A stretch of DNA of 64,000 nt from Pseudomonadota bacterium (lineage in GTDB: Bacteria > Pseudomonadota > Gammaproteobacteria > Burkholderiales > Methylophilaceae), in assembly GCA_029556915.1 (NCBI GenBank), contig JAKQIT010000060.1, positions 176,923 to 240,922 of the forward strand, in the 5' to 3' direction. The position numbers and the translations under genes were made by a program. Shown in pieces: positions 15,752 to 25,462 of this stretch. The notes beneath the pieces were generated by a model. That model was not told where the DNA came from, searched no databases, and was given only the letters and a program-made list of their open reading frames with translations. The stretch's first letter is position 1, and the number at the start of each line of letters is the position of its first letter.

Positions 15752-16384
15752 ATGCCACCAAAACCAAAAACTGAAGCAGAACGCCAACAGCTACGCACCC
15801 TTATTATAGATGCGGCACGCGAGTTGTTTGTATCAAAAGGCGTAGAGGCTGTCACCATGCGCGAAATTGCCAAACGCATTGGCTACTCTGCAACCAGTAT
15901 CTATTTGCACTTTGCCGATAAAGAAGCTGTACTGCGTGCCATTTTGGACGCAGATATGCTGGCGTTGGCAACTAGCTTAAGCGCTATTATGCAAATCGCA
16001 GACCCAGTCGAGCGCATGCAGGCATTAGGTCATGGCTATGCAGAGTTCGCGCTGACATATCCAAACCATTATCGCTTGATGTTTATGGCAGAGCGTATGC
16101 CATGTGACCCCGATAAATCTAATTTGCAACAAAATCATGCCGAGCAAGATGCTTATTATCAACTTAAAACAGTTGTCAATGATGCGTTTATGGCAGGACG
16201 ATTTAGACCGGAATTAAATAATGTGGACTTGATTGCACAAACAATATGGGCGGGTATTCATGGGGTTTGTTCATTGCAAATTAGTATGGCAGAAGATAAG
16301 TGGGTGGCCTGGACAGACATCAACGCACGCTTGTTGCTGATGCAAGACGTATTGTTGCGCGGCTTACTAAAAACCAATCATTAA
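15752..16384 (+). CDS. TetR/AcrR-family transcriptional regulator
   Basis: A 210-residue regulator. The N-terminal helix-turn-helix is clear (GVEAVTMREIAKRIGYSATSIYLHF), with the usual ligand-binding helical domain behind it. It lies 15 bases upstream of an RND pump operon, the classic arrangement for a local repressor of efflux genes. Candidate operator DNA lies at 13859-13871 upstream of the whole run. The inducer is not predictable. Confidence 0.85.
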   Translation: MPPKPKTEAERQQLRTLIIDAARELFVSKGVEAVTMREIAKRIGYSATSIYLHFADKEAVLRAILDADMLALATSLSAIMQIADPVERMQALGHGYAEFALTYPNHYRLMFMAERMPCDPDKSNLQQNHAEQDAYYQLKTVVNDAFMAGRFRPELNNVDLIAQTIWAGIHGVCSLQISMAEDKWVAWTDINARLLLMQDVLLRGLLKTNH

Positions 16385-16399
16385 CAAAAAGAAAAAATC

Positions 16400-17464
16400 A
16401 TGACAAAAATAAGCTTAATTTTATGTTGTACATTGCTAGCAGCTTGCCAAAAGCCTGCTGAGCCCCCTTTGCCACCGCGCCCTGCGTTAGTGCAGATTGT
16501 AGGTACTTCTAATGCGAATAACAGCATGGTGCTGGTGGGCGAGGTTAAATCGCGCTATGAAACAAATCTAGCATTTAGGATAGGTGGAAAAATAGTAGAA
16601 CGTAAAGTAGAGGTCGGCAGCGAGGTTAAAAAAGGTCAGGTTATTGCCAAGTTAGATGCCAGTGACACTAATTTAAACGCATCTGCCGCACTTGCTGATG
16701 TGCGTGCTGCTGAAGCCAATCGTGAACTGGCAAAATCTGAAGTTGAGCGCCAACGTGCATTGGTAGATAAAAAGTTTATCTCGCAATCATCGCTTGATAA
16801 ATATGAAGCACAACTTAAAACCGCTGAAGCTCGTCTTAATCAAGCCAAAGCTCAAGCAGCCGAGACGAATAATTTAAGCCGCTATACCGCATTAGTGGCT
16901 GATAGAAATGGCGTAGTTAAGCAAATTCAAGCTGAACCAGGACAAGTGGTAGCAGCTGGGCAAATTATCGCGCAAGTGGTCGATACACAGCATATAGAGG
17001 TCTTAGTTGCAGTGCCAGAGTCGCGTATGACACAGCTAAAATTAGGTGATGAGGTGGTGGTGAAATTATGGGCAGATAAAAATAAAATTTACACAGGTAA
17101 AGTGCGTGAAATTGCCCCTGCGGCAAACTCAGCTACACGAGCCTTTGATGTGCGTATCAGCGTGCTAAATGCTGACCAATCTTTTAAATTGGGCATGACA
17201 GCAGGGGTAAGTTTTGGTGAAAATGTTGCTGATGAAATCATCATTCCAGCCCCGGCCCTTACGCAGGTGCAAGGTAAAACCAGTGTTTGGGTGATTAGTA
17301 AAGATGGTATTGCTAACCCTCGTGAAGTAACTTCAGGGCAGTACACAGAGACAGGTGTAGTTGTTTCAAACGGTTTAAAAGTGGGTGAAATGGTGGCTAT
17401 TGCAGGCGTGCATACGCTTGTTAAAGGGCAAAAAGTACGTCCACAAGTAGAGGTTGCACCGTGA
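16400..17464 (+). CDS. RND efflux periplasmic adaptor lipoprotein
   Basis: A 354-residue membrane-fusion protein. It has an N-terminal lipobox (LLAAC, Cys at about 12-17), a barrel-sandwich half with GGKIVERKVEVGSEVKKGQ, a coiled-coil hairpin (ADVRAAEANRELAKSEVERQ), a second lipoyl half (DRNGVVKQIQAEPGQVV) and a C-terminal beta domain. It links the inner-membrane pump to TolC. Its stop overlaps the permease start by four bases (GTGA), so the two are coupled. Confidence 0.88.
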   Translation: MTKISLILCCTLLAACQKPAEPPLPPRPALVQIVGTSNANNSMVLVGEVKSRYETNLAFRIGGKIVERKVEVGSEVKKGQVIAKLDASDTNLNASAALADVRAAEANRELAKSEVERQRALVDKKFISQSSLDKYEAQLKTAEARLNQAKAQAAETNNLSRYTALVADRNGVVKQIQAEPGQVVAAGQIIAQVVDTQHIEVLVAVPESRMTQLKLGDEVVVKLWADKNKIYTGKVREIAPAANSATRAFDVRISVLNADQSFKLGMTAGVSFGENVADEIIIPAPALTQVQGKTSVWVISKDGIANPREVTSGQYTETGVVVSNGLKVGEMVAIAGVHTLVKGQKVRPQVEVAP

Positions 17465-20400
17465 GCGAACAGTCTAATCAATCCCGTTTTAATCTCTCAG
17501 AATGGGCGTTAAATAACCAAGTGCTGGTGTTATACCTGATGTTGATGCTGACGATTGCAGGTGCATTGGCATATAGCAAGTTAGGACAATCAGAAGACCC
17601 CCCTTTTACTTTTAAAGTGATGCTGGTACGTAGCACTTGGCCAGGAGCTAGCGCGATAGAAGTGGAACAGCAGCTTACAGACAAGTTAGAGAAAAAGTTA
17701 CAAGAAGTACCCAATTTGTACTACACCAGCAGTTATTCGCGGCCAGGTGAGGCGATGATATTTGTGGTGGTCAAAGACGATACTTTCTCAGATAAAATTC
17801 CTGATACTTGGTATCAGGTACGCAAAAAAATCAGTGATATACGACATACCCTACCGCAAAATATCGAAAGTTTAACTTTCAATGATGAGTTTAGTGATGT
17901 TTACGGCAGCATGTACGCACTTACAGGTGATGGTTTTGATAATTTTGCGCTCAAAAAGCAAGCGGAGCTTATTCGTGCTGAGCTGCTAAAAATTCCAGAT
18001 GTGGCAAAGGTAGAGTTTTTTGGTGAGCGTAAACAACGCATTTATATCGAAATTTCAAACGCAAAACTTTCTACACTCGGCATCAGCACTACAACGCTAA
18101 TTGGCATCCTTCAGGCGCAAAATGCTGTTGTGCGTGGTGGAACATTTGATGCTGCGCAAGAACGTATTAGAGTAGATGTCTCTGGTAGATACAGCACCTT
18201 AGATGACTTACGTGATATACGGCTTCGCGCGAATAATCAAGATTTTCGCTTGGGCGATGTAGCAAGAGTATATCGCGGCTATGAAGATCCGCCGCGAGAC
18301 ACTGTGCGCTTTGAGGGAGTAGAAACATTATTGCTTGGTGTGAGCATGCGTCAAGGGGGCGATGTCATTGTATTAGGTCACAATTTAGATGAAAAAATTG
18401 CCAAAATTCAGCAGCAGCTACCCGTTGGCTTGCAGTTAAGCACAGTAACCTCACAGCCAAAGCTAGTGGCTAACTCGGTAAGTGATTTTGTAAAGTCACT
18501 TATCGAGGCATTGGTCATCGTATTAGGTGTTAGCTTGCTCTCACTGGGTTTACGCACTGGCATTGTAGTGGCTATTGTGATTCCAGTAGTGCTAGCGGCT
18601 ACCTTTTTAGGCATGAGTTGGTTTAACATTGGTTTACATAAAATTTCGCTTGGTGCGCTCATTTTGGCTTTAGGTTTACTGGTAGATGATGCGATTATCG
18701 CGGTAGAAATGATGTCATCCAAAATGGAACAAGGGTGGAGTCGTGCCAAATCAGCATCATTTGCATATACTTCTACCGCAATGCCAATGCTCACAGGTAC
18801 TTTGGTTACCGTGGCAGGATTTTTACCAATTGCTACGGCAGTGTCTTCCACAGGTGAATATACACGTTCAATATTTCAGGTATCAGCTATCGCCTTAGTG
18901 ATTTCTTGGTTTGCGGCAGTCATTTTTGTGCCGTATTTAGGCTTTCACTTACTGCCAGATTACAGCAAAAAACAGCAGCCACTAAAAGTTATTCTATGGT
19001 TAAGAAGTAAACTAGGTTTGAAAATGACCAATACGGATGATACGCATCATCATGATATTTATAACACCGCATTTTATCGTGCATTTCGCAAATTAGTCAC
19101 CGCCTGCGTTCGCTATCGTAAAACAGTCATTTTTGTCACTTTGGCTATGTTTGTTTTGTCAGTGCTTGGTTTTAGTAAAGTTCAGCAGCAGTTTTTTCCA
19201 GACTCAACGCGTTTAGATATTGTGGTGGATTTGCGTTTAACAGAAGGTGCAAGTTACCAGGCCACGAATGCTGAAGTGAAAAAATTAGAAGCATGGCTAC
19301 TAAATTGGCAAAAAATACATCCAACTACCGAAACGCAAGGAATCGAAAATTTTGTGGCGTATATCGGCACAGGTAGCCCGCGCTATTACCTACCAACCGA
19401 TATAAAGTTGCCACACCGAGGTTTTGCGCAGTTTGTGATATTGAGTAAAGATTTAACCACGCGTGAAGCGTTGCGTAATGATTTACTTAAGCTTTTTGAA
19501 AATGACTTTCCTAACGTGAGCACTTCAGTGAATCGGCTTGAAAATGGTCCACCTGTAGGCTTTCCTGTATTGTTTAGAGTGGATGGTACGGACATTCCCA
19601 AAATTCGTGAAATCGCGCATAAAATAGAGAAGGTTATGTTAGCTAATCCACATTTAACCAATGTGCAGCTGGGTTGGCAAGAACCTAGCAAGGTGATGAA
19701 GGTGACTATAGATCAATCTAAAGCCCGTTTACTAGGTGTAAGTTCAGTAGATATTGCAAATATGCTCAATGGTGCAATGAGCGAGTTATATATTACAGAG
19801 TTTAGAGAAGGTAATGAGCGTATTGATTTGGTCGCACGTGGAGCAGAAATTGAGCGCACAAAGTTATCTCGCCTGCCAAATTTAATGATAAACACGCAAA
19901 ATGGTACCAGTGTTCCGCTTTCACAAATCGCAACTATTTCATCTGAATTTGAAGAAGGGGTTATTTGGAGACGTAACCGCATACCTTCATTGCAAGTGCG
20001 GGCTAATTTACGTGGCAATATGCAAGCGCCAGTAGTGTCTGAGCAAATTGAGGCGCAGATGACCGAAATCAAAGCGAATTTACCGCTGGGGATTACTATA
20101 GAGACGGGTGGCGCTGTAGAAGAGGCTGCTAGAGGCGCAGCTTCTGTTGCCAAAGGCGCACCGTTATTTATAGTGGTGGTTCTGACATTATTGATTTTGC
20201 AGTTAAGAAGTTTTTCAAGGGTGTTTCTGGTTATGCTCACGGCACCTTTAGGTTTAATTGGTGTCACAGTTGCTTTACTGGCATTTGATAAGCCATTTGG
20301 GTTTGTGGCAATGCTGGGAACCATTGCATTAAGTGGCATGATTATGCGCAACTCAGTGATATTGGTAGATCAAATTGATCAAGATAAAGCATCTGGTATG

Positions 20401-20622
20401 CCTGATTGGCAGGCTGTGGTGGAATCAACTATTCGTCGTTTTAGGCCTATTGTGCTCACCGCGGCAGCAGCAATTCTGGCTATGATACCACTTACGCGTA
20501 GTGTGTTTTTTGGGCCAATGGCTGTGGCAATTATGGGTGGATTAGCAGTAGCTACGATACTTACAGTGCTGTTTTTGCCTGCACTCTATGCCGCATGGTT
20601 TAAAGTAAAAGTACCTGAATAA
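17461..20622 (+). CDS. RND efflux permease
   Basis: A 1053-residue RND transporter beginning with GTG. It has a first TM helix at about 20-38, porter domains (WPGASAIEVEQQLTDKLE), then the central TM cluster with GLLVDDAIIAVE carrying the proton-relay Asp pair in TM4, and a duplicated second half with TM10 AMLGTIALSGMIMRNSVILVD. The length is typical of RND proteins. Together with the adaptor upstream and TolC at 21369 it forms a tripartite export system under a TetR regulator. The substrates cannot be predicted. Confidence 0.9.
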   Translation: MSEQSNQSRFNLSEWALNNQVLVLYLMLMLTIAGALAYSKLGQSEDPPFTFKVMLVRSTWPGASAIEVEQQLTDKLEKKLQEVPNLYYTSSYSRPGEAMIFVVVKDDTFSDKIPDTWYQVRKKISDIRHTLPQNIESLTFNDEFSDVYGSMYALTGDGFDNFALKKQAELIRAELLKIPDVAKVEFFGERKQRIYIEISNAKLSTLGISTTTLIGILQAQNAVVRGGTFDAAQERIRVDVSGRYSTLDDLRDIRLRANNQDFRLGDVARVYRGYEDPPRDTVRFEGVETLLLGVSMRQGGDVIVLGHNLDEKIAKIQQQLPVGLQLSTVTSQPKLVANSVSDFVKSLIEALVIVLGVSLLSLGLRTGIVVAIVIPVVLAATFLGMSWFNIGLHKISLGALILALGLLVDDAIIAVEMMSSKMEQGWSRAKSASFAYTSTAMPMLTGTLVTVAGFLPIATAVSSTGEYTRSIFQVSAIALVISWFAAVIFVPYLGFHLLPDYSKKQQPLKVILWLRSKLGLKMTNTDDTHHHDIYNTAFYRAFRKLVTACVRYRKTVIFVTLAMFVLSVLGFSKVQQQFFPDSTRLDIVVDLRLTEGASYQATNAEVKKLEAWLLNWQKIHPTTETQGIENFVAYIGTGSPRYYLPTDIKLPHRGFAQFVILSKDLTTREALRNDLLKLFENDFPNVSTSVNRLENGPPVGFPVLFRVDGTDIPKIREIAHKIEKVMLANPHLTNVQLGWQEPSKVMKVTIDQSKARLLGVSSVDIANMLNGAMSELYITEFREGNERIDLVARGAEIERTKLSRLPNLMINTQNGTSVPLSQIATISSEFEEGVIWRRNRIPSLQVRANLRGNMQAPVVSEQIEAQMTEIKANLPLGITIETGGAVEEAARGAASVAKGAPLFIVVVLTLLILQLRSFSRVFLVMLTAPLGLIGVTVALLAFDKPFGFVAMLGTIALSGMIMRNSVILVDQIDQDKASGMPDWQAVVESTIRRFRPIVLTAAAAILAMIPLTRSVFFGPMAVAIMGGLAVATILTVLFLPALYAAWFKVKVPE

Positions 20623-20669
20623 ATGACTAGTTACGTTATAATCAATAGGAAATTTTTTAAAGAGCAAAT

Positions 20670-21341
20670 ATGATGACTCAAACACAACAGGCAGTTGAGA
20701 CCGCACGCTTTAATATGATTGAACAGCAAATTCGCACTTGGGAAGTTTTAGATCCAAAGGTGTTGGCTTTGCTTGACGAAGTGCCACGCGAAGACTTTGT
20801 AAATGAAGCACAAAGAGGCTTGGCATTTGCTGATGTAGAGTTGCCTATCGGTTACGGGCAAACGATGCTGTCGCCAAAGCTGGAAGGGCGTATTTTGCAG
20901 GCTATGCAAGTTAAAAAAACAGACAAAGTGTTGCTAGTTGGTACAGGTGGTGGTTATCTAGCTGCATTACTTGCGAAGCAAGCTCAACATGTTTTTGCTG
21001 TAGATATTATTCCTGAACTTTCGGCATTAACGTCGCAACGCTTGGCGCAACATCACATTAACAATGTAACGATTGTGGTGGCAGATGCGGCTAACGGGTA
21101 CGCAGTTGCAGCTCCTTACGATGTTATTGTGTTTACAGGTGCACTCAATTTGCACCCAACAGAGGCTGAGAAAATGCTCAAAGTCGGTGGGAGAATGTTT
21201 GCCGTGGTAGGTGATGCCCCTATTATGCAAGCCATACTTACGCAACGTATGAGTGAGGGCGCATGCCGTAAGGAGGTTTTATTCGAAACTTGCCTACCGT
21301 TATTGGACAACGCACCACAGGCATCAAAATTTGAGTTCTAA
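20670..21341 (+). CDS. pcm: Protein-L-isoaspartate O-methyltransferase family protein
   Basis: A 223-residue SAM-dependent methyltransferase of the Pcm type. It has the N-terminal helix NMIEQQIRTWEVLDPKVL, then PREDFV, the GYGQTMLSP substrate loop, and SAM motif I VLLVGTGGGY. The usual VLEIGTGSGYQ is changed to LLVGTGGGYL, as in many betaproteobacterial paralogues placed beside tolC, so activity on isoaspartate is not certain. AAAGAG precedes the ATGATG. It lies 27 bases before the TolC gene, and with waaA this is a conserved betaproteobacterial block. Confidence 0.8.
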   Translation: MMTQTQQAVETARFNMIEQQIRTWEVLDPKVLALLDEVPREDFVNEAQRGLAFADVELPIGYGQTMLSPKLEGRILQAMQVKKTDKVLLVGTGGGYLAALLAKQAQHVFAVDIIPELSALTSQRLAQHHINNVTIVVADAANGYAVAAPYDVIVFTGALNLHPTEAEKMLKVGGRMFAVVGDAPIMQAILTQRMSEGACRKEVLFETCLPLLDNAPQASKFEF

Positions 21342-21368
21342 TTTAATAGATACAGAAATCACTATCCC

Positions 21369-22736
21369 ATGCTAAAGTGCTTAACGTTTGTCGTCTTTAT
21401 TGTTGTTGCTACCCAACACGCTGCTTTTGCTGCAGATACCGCTAGTAGTAAGCAGCTATCTCTATTGGAAATATATCAGCTTGCTAAAGCTAACGATCCA
21501 ACGCTGGCGTCCGCTTCCAGTGCAAACCTAGCCGCACAGGAATTGATTGAGCAGGGGAAAGCTTTGTATCGCCCCACGGTAAATTTCAGCGCAAATGCTA
21601 GTGCGTCACAAACTGATCTTAAATATACTGGGGCAGGTTTTAATGCCTTTAGAAATGAAGGGCGGCAAAACTTTGAAGGCTATAATTATGGTGTAGAGGC
21701 GCGTCAACCTATTTATCGTAAGCAAAACTTGGTGCAGATGGATCAATCTAAAACGCAAGTCAGCATCGCAGATAAACAATACCACTTAGCTCAACAGGCT
21801 TTGATTTTGCGTACCACGCAGGCTTATTTTGATGTGCTAATAGCGCAAGATAAATTGGCGCTGATAGGCGCCCAAAAAACCGCCATTTTAAGTCAGCTCG
21901 AGCAAGCAAAAGCAAATTTTGATGTAGGTACGGCTACCATTACCGATGTGAATGAAGCGCAAGCCCGTTATGATTTAATGGTTGCGCAAGAAGTAGCAAG
22001 CCAAAATGAAATTCAAATTGCGCAGCGTGCAATACAGCTGTTAACTAACGAAATACCCCAAACACTTGCAACAGTGAAGTCGGATATTCAAGTACAACCA
22101 TTGAACAAAGCTATGCAAGATTGGCAACAAGTAGCATTTGAAAATAATTTGAATATTCTGATTCAACAGGATGCAGCTAAACTAGCCGAGCAAGAAGTAG
22201 CGCGTACAAATGCAGGCCATTTACCCACATTAGACGCTGTAGCCAGTTATGGTAGCAACTACTCAAATGGTGGTACCAGTGGTGTTGGTAACGATTTGCA
22301 AAATGCTACGATAGGTTTACAACTGCAAGTGCCCATTTATCATGGCGGTGCCATTAGCTCACGCGAGCGCCAAGCGGTATTAAATAAAAAAAAGGCACTT
22401 GATGACATTGAAATCGCTCGCCGCCAGACAGATTTAGATACCCAGCGTGCATATTTCAACTTAGATACCAGCATTGCACAAGTGAAAGCATTAGAGCAAG
22501 CACTAATCTCTAGCCAAAGCCAACTAGATTCAACTAAACTGGGCTATGAAGTAGGCGTGCGTACCAGTGTTGATGTGCTGAACGCACAACAACAACTTTT
22601 TGCCGCCAAACGTGATTTACTTCAGGCACGCTATGCTTATTTGGTCAATATTATCCGTTTAAAAACGGCCACTGGCATAGTGTCAGAGCCAGATTTGCAA
22701 GATATTAACCAACAGCTTGTGGCGGCTCCACAATAA
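21369..22736 (+). CDS. tolC: TolC-family outer-membrane efflux channel
   Basis: A 455-residue outer-membrane factor with a signal peptide (ending AAFAAD), then two repeats of long amphipathic helices with strands. LLEIYQLAKANDPTL is the usual mature N-terminus, and the second repeat includes VGVRTSVDVLNAQQQLFAAKRDLLQARY. It forms the trimeric outer-membrane duct for tripartite pumps, here probably the RND pump encoded just upstream and perhaps the second pump at 41-45 kb, which has no channel gene of its own. Confidence 0.9.
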   Translation: MLKCLTFVVFIVVATQHAAFAADTASSKQLSLLEIYQLAKANDPTLASASSANLAAQELIEQGKALYRPTVNFSANASASQTDLKYTGAGFNAFRNEGRQNFEGYNYGVEARQPIYRKQNLVQMDQSKTQVSIADKQYHLAQQALILRTTQAYFDVLIAQDKLALIGAQKTAILSQLEQAKANFDVGTATITDVNEAQARYDLMVAQEVASQNEIQIAQRAIQLLTNEIPQTLATVKSDIQVQPLNKAMQDWQQVAFENNLNILIQQDAAKLAEQEVARTNAGHLPTLDAVASYGSNYSNGGTSGVGNDLQNATIGLQLQVPIYHGGAISSRERQAVLNKKKALDDIEIARRQTDLDTQRAYFNLDTSIAQVKALEQALISSQSQLDSTKLGYEVGVRTSVDVLNAQQQLFAAKRDLLQARYAYLVNIIRLKTATGIVSEPDLQDINQQLVAAPQ

Positions 22737-22737
22737 T

Positions 22738-23292
22738 ATGAAAACGGCAATAGCTAACATCGCATTAAGCCAGCTTGTCGTTGTTGATGTGCAAACTAAG
22801 CTCGCTTCAGCGATGCATGCAGATGCCATGCAAATGGTGTTAAAAAACATCGGCATCTTGGCACAGTCAGCAAATTTATTGCAGGTGCCCGTTATTTTGA
22901 CTGAGCAGTACCCACAAGGATTGGGCGCAACCGTACAAGAAATTGCACAGTATGTTCCACAGGTTAAGCCGATTGAAAAAACAGTTTTCTCTGCGTATAA
23001 AGCACCAAAATTTCACCAGCAATGTGTACAAGAGAAGCCTCAAATAGTGCTTACAGGCATGGAAGCGCACATTTGCATTTTGCAAACAGCCATGGATTTA
23101 TTAAGAGCTAACAAGCAAGTCTTTGTAGTTGAAGATGCTATTGTTTCTCGCTACCCAGCAAATAAGGCTAATGCGATTGCTAGAATGCGCGAAGCAGGTT
23201 GCATTATCACCAATACTGAATCAGTGGTGTTTGAGTGGTTAGGTAGGGCTGAAGGTGATGTCTTTAAGGCTATTGCCAGACTCATACGATAG
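22738..23292 (+). CDS. Isochorismatase-family hydrolase
   Basis: A 184-residue cysteine hydrolase-fold protein. It has the catalytic Asp in LVVVDVQTKL (D17), the Lys in EKTVFSAYKAP, and the nucleophile Cys in TGMEAHICILQTA, with the cis-peptide region before it. This is the triad of the YcaC/nicotinamidase-like family. The ATG at 22738, one base after the TolC stop, is preferred over an upstream in-frame Met. The substrate is unknown. Confidence 0.82.
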   Translation: MKTAIANIALSQLVVVDVQTKLASAMHADAMQMVLKNIGILAQSANLLQVPVILTEQYPQGLGATVQEIAQYVPQVKPIEKTVFSAYKAPKFHQQCVQEKPQIVLTGMEAHICILQTAMDLLRANKQVFVVEDAIVSRYPANKANAIARMREAGCIITNTESVVFEWLGRAEGDVFKAIARLIR

Positions 23293-23303
23293 CAATCATT
23301 CTG

Positions 23304-23891
23304 ATGAATTGGAAGGTGATTATATTTATAGGTGTAGTTAGCTATGGTGCTTATCATCATTTTAGCCAGCGTGCCGTCACACATGGCGTAGGTGAAATTG
23401 CCGCTAATACCCCTTTACAAAATAACGCTAGTGCTGGCGCTGTTCAGCTGAATGGCTTTACTATCACGCCATTGATGGATTATTCGATTGAAGCTAGGGT
23501 GCTATCCAAAGAAGATTACTCTTTTGGCACAGAGGCAGAAATATCCCCCACCGATTTGGCACTAGGCTGGGGGCCAATGTCAAACGAAGCCGTGCTGAGC
23601 AAAATAGAGATTTCACAAGGTAATCGTTTTTTTTATTGGCGTGTTAATGAGTTCCCTATACCGCAACGAGAAATAGAAGTTCATGCAGCCAACACGCATA
23701 TTATCCCCGCAAATAGCTTGGTAGAGCGGCAATTAAAAAGTGTACGTAAAGGTCAACTGGTTAAGCTCAAAGGTCAGTTAGTTGAGGTAAGCCGCGCCGA
23801 TGGTTGGCATTGGCGCAGCTCTCTCACTAGAGAAGATACGGGTAACGGGGCATGTGAACTGATGTACGTGACAGAGTTATTTATTAAGTAA
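23304..23891 (+). CDS. Hypothetical membrane-anchored periplasmic protein
   Basis: A 195-residue protein with one N-terminal hydrophobic anchor (WKVIIFIGVVSYGAYHHF) and a soluble beta-rich domain. The latter includes LALGWGPMSNEAVLSKI, RFFYWRV and GQLVKLKGQLVEV. Proteins with this W-G-P-M-S and F-Y-W-R pattern are widespread in proteobacteria, but I know no function. It is the last gene of the plus-strand run and overlaps the end of waaA by eight bases in a convergent arrangement. Confidence 0.6.
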   Translation: MNWKVIIFIGVVSYGAYHHFSQRAVTHGVGEIAANTPLQNNASAGAVQLNGFTITPLMDYSIEARVLSKEDYSFGTEAEISPTDLALGWGPMSNEAVLSKIEISQGNRFFYWRVNEFPIPQREIEVHAANTHIIPANSLVERQLKSVRKGQLVKLKGQLVEVSRADGWHWRSSLTREDTGNGACELMYVTELFIK

Positions 23892-25164
23892 TGGCATTGA
23901 TGCGCTGAGCGATAATATCGAGTGTTTTTTGCGTAGCCCCTTGTGAAGCCATGCATAGCACTAAGCCTTTTTCTCCCATTTCAACTTGCTTGTGCGGGTT
24001 TTCAAATAACATATGTAGAGCTTGCGAGATCGTTTGAGAATCTTGTACGCGCCATGCCGCAGACTGTGCTACTGCCAACTCGGCAACTTCTTTAAAGTTG
24101 AAAGTATGTTCACCAATTAACACTGGCTTGCCCATACGCATTGGCTCAATTAAATTTTGCCCACCAAATGGCTGCAGGCTTCCCCCAACTAAGCAAACAT
24201 CAGCACTAGCATAATAAGCAAATAGCTCGCCCATGCTATCGCCCAAAATAACTTGAGTTTCAGCATTTATCGCTTGGTTTAGTGTTGATCTTTTTTGATA
24301 GTGTAAACCACGTTGCTGAAGCATGATTTCAACATCATAAAAGCGTTGCGGATGGCGCGGTACAATGATGGTGACTAAATGAGGGATATTCGCTTGATTG
24401 ATAGCCTCTAAAATGATGCTTTCTTCGCCCTCACGCGTGCTAGCTGCAAGAAAAACTGGCCGTTGATCCCCCCATAAATGGCGTAGCGCTTGGCCTTGCA
24501 GAATTGCATTTTCTGGTGGGGCAACATCAAATTTAATATTGCCTACGACTTGCACGTTATGTGCGCCTAATTGCCTCAGGCGGGCTGCATCTTGCTCGGT
24601 TTGCGCTGCTATGGCAGTTAAATTTTGCAATCCCTCACGCGCTAACTTTCCTAGTTTGGCATAGCCTTGAGCAGACTTTTCTGAAAGCCGCGCATTAACT
24701 AATAACAATGCGATTTTTTGCTGCCTGCATGTTGCAATTAAGTTAAACCAAAGTTCAGTTTCCATCAGCACGCCAATGCAGGGTTTAAAGTGGCGAATAA
24801 ACCTATTCACTGCAAAAGGTAGGTCGTAAGGTAAATAGACTCTTTGCACCCTATCACCGAATAATTGCGTACTGGTATCGCGGCCTGTAGGCGTGGTGTG
24901 GCTAAGTAAAATTTGGTGGTGGGGGTATTGGTCTAATAAGGCATTGACTAATGGCAATGCTGCACGGGTTTCGCCTACTGACACGCAATGGAGCCAGATA
25001 ATTGGCTTTTTTACAGTTTGTGAGTAAAAGCCAAAACGTTCACGCCAATGCTGGCGATATTCAGGTTGTTTGATGCCACGCCAAATGAGCTTAATAGGCA
25101 CAAAAGGCAAAAACACGTACAACACAAGCGTGTATAAAAAACGGTTCATGGCGTATTTTCTCAT
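23884..25164 (-). CDS. waaA: Kdo transferase WaaA
   Basis: A 426-residue GT-B glycosyltransferase with an N-terminal membrane anchor (FLYTLVLYVFLPFVPIKLIW). It has the WLHCVSVGETRAALPLV acceptor motif, then RPVFLAASTREGEE and FGGQNLIEPM in the nucleotide-sugar domain. It adds Kdo from CMP-Kdo to lipid IVA, an essential step of LPS core synthesis at the inner membrane. The Met at 25164 is kept because AAGGGG lies six bases before it; a second Met five codons on is the alternative. Confidence 0.92.
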   Translation of the reverse strand: MRKYAMNRFLYTLVLYVFLPFVPIKLIWRGIKQPEYRQHWRERFGFYSQTVKKPIIWLHCVSVGETRAALPLVNALLDQYPHHQILLSHTTPTGRDTSTQLFGDRVQRVYLPYDLPFAVNRFIRHFKPCIGVLMETELWFNLIATCRQQKIALLLVNARLSEKSAQGYAKLGKLAREGLQNLTAIAAQTEQDAARLRQLGAHNVQVVGNIKFDVAPPENAILQGQALRHLWGDQRPVFLAASTREGEESIILEAINQANIPHLVTIIVPRHPQRFYDVEIMLQQRGLHYQKRSTLNQAINAETQVILGDSMGELFAYYASADVCLVGGSLQPFGGQNLIEPMRMGKPVLIGEHTFNFKEVAELAVAQSAAWRVQDSQTISQALHMLFENPHKQVEMGEKGLVLCMASQGATQKTLDIIAQRINAIT

Positions 25165-25349
25165 AAATTGCCCCTTGCCGTTTTATGACAATTAAAGTGT
25201 CATTAAAAATACAAGCAAAAAGTAAGTTGTAATTTTTTATTGAACATTTTTTGCTGTGAGTAAATGCTCACCTTTTCACCGCGCGAATGCCTGCTTCATG
25301 TTGGCTAAAAATCACCAAAATGGTGCAAAAATAATATTAAAAATGAGGG

Positions 25350-25378
25350 TTGACTTGCACAACATAAAGGCTTAAATT
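25350..25378 (+). promoter_or_regulatory. Sigma-70 promoter of the nrdJ operon
   Basis: TTGACT (25350-25355), a 17-base spacer, and TAAATT (25373-25378). Transcription would begin near 25385, leaving a leader of about 130 bases. One NrdR-like box occupies the spacer and the second lies at the start site. Confidence 0.65.
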
Positions 25379-25404
25379 ACTGCGCTACACACAACATATT
25401 GTGT
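25357..25404 (+). promoter_or_regulatory. Tandem NrdR boxes
   Basis: Box 2, ACACAACATATTGTGT (25389-25404), matches the NrdR consensus palindrome in almost every position. Box 1, GCACAACATAAAGGCT (25357-25372), keeps the left half and is degenerate on the right. They start 32 bases apart, three helical turns, as usual for NrdR box pairs. Repression by the NrdR-ATP/dATP complex of the downstream ribonucleotide reductase is therefore expected. The nrdR gene is not in the window. Confidence 0.8.
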
Positions 25405-25462
25405 TTAAGCAGTCTGTTTTTTACTAAAAAAATATTTTATTAAATAAAATCACAGGCTTAAC

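Noticed and set aside
19713-20351. Long open frame of 212 codons opposite the RND permease gene
   Set aside because: It is antisense to a well-supported gene and its Ser/Thr/Ile-rich composition mirrors the permease codons.
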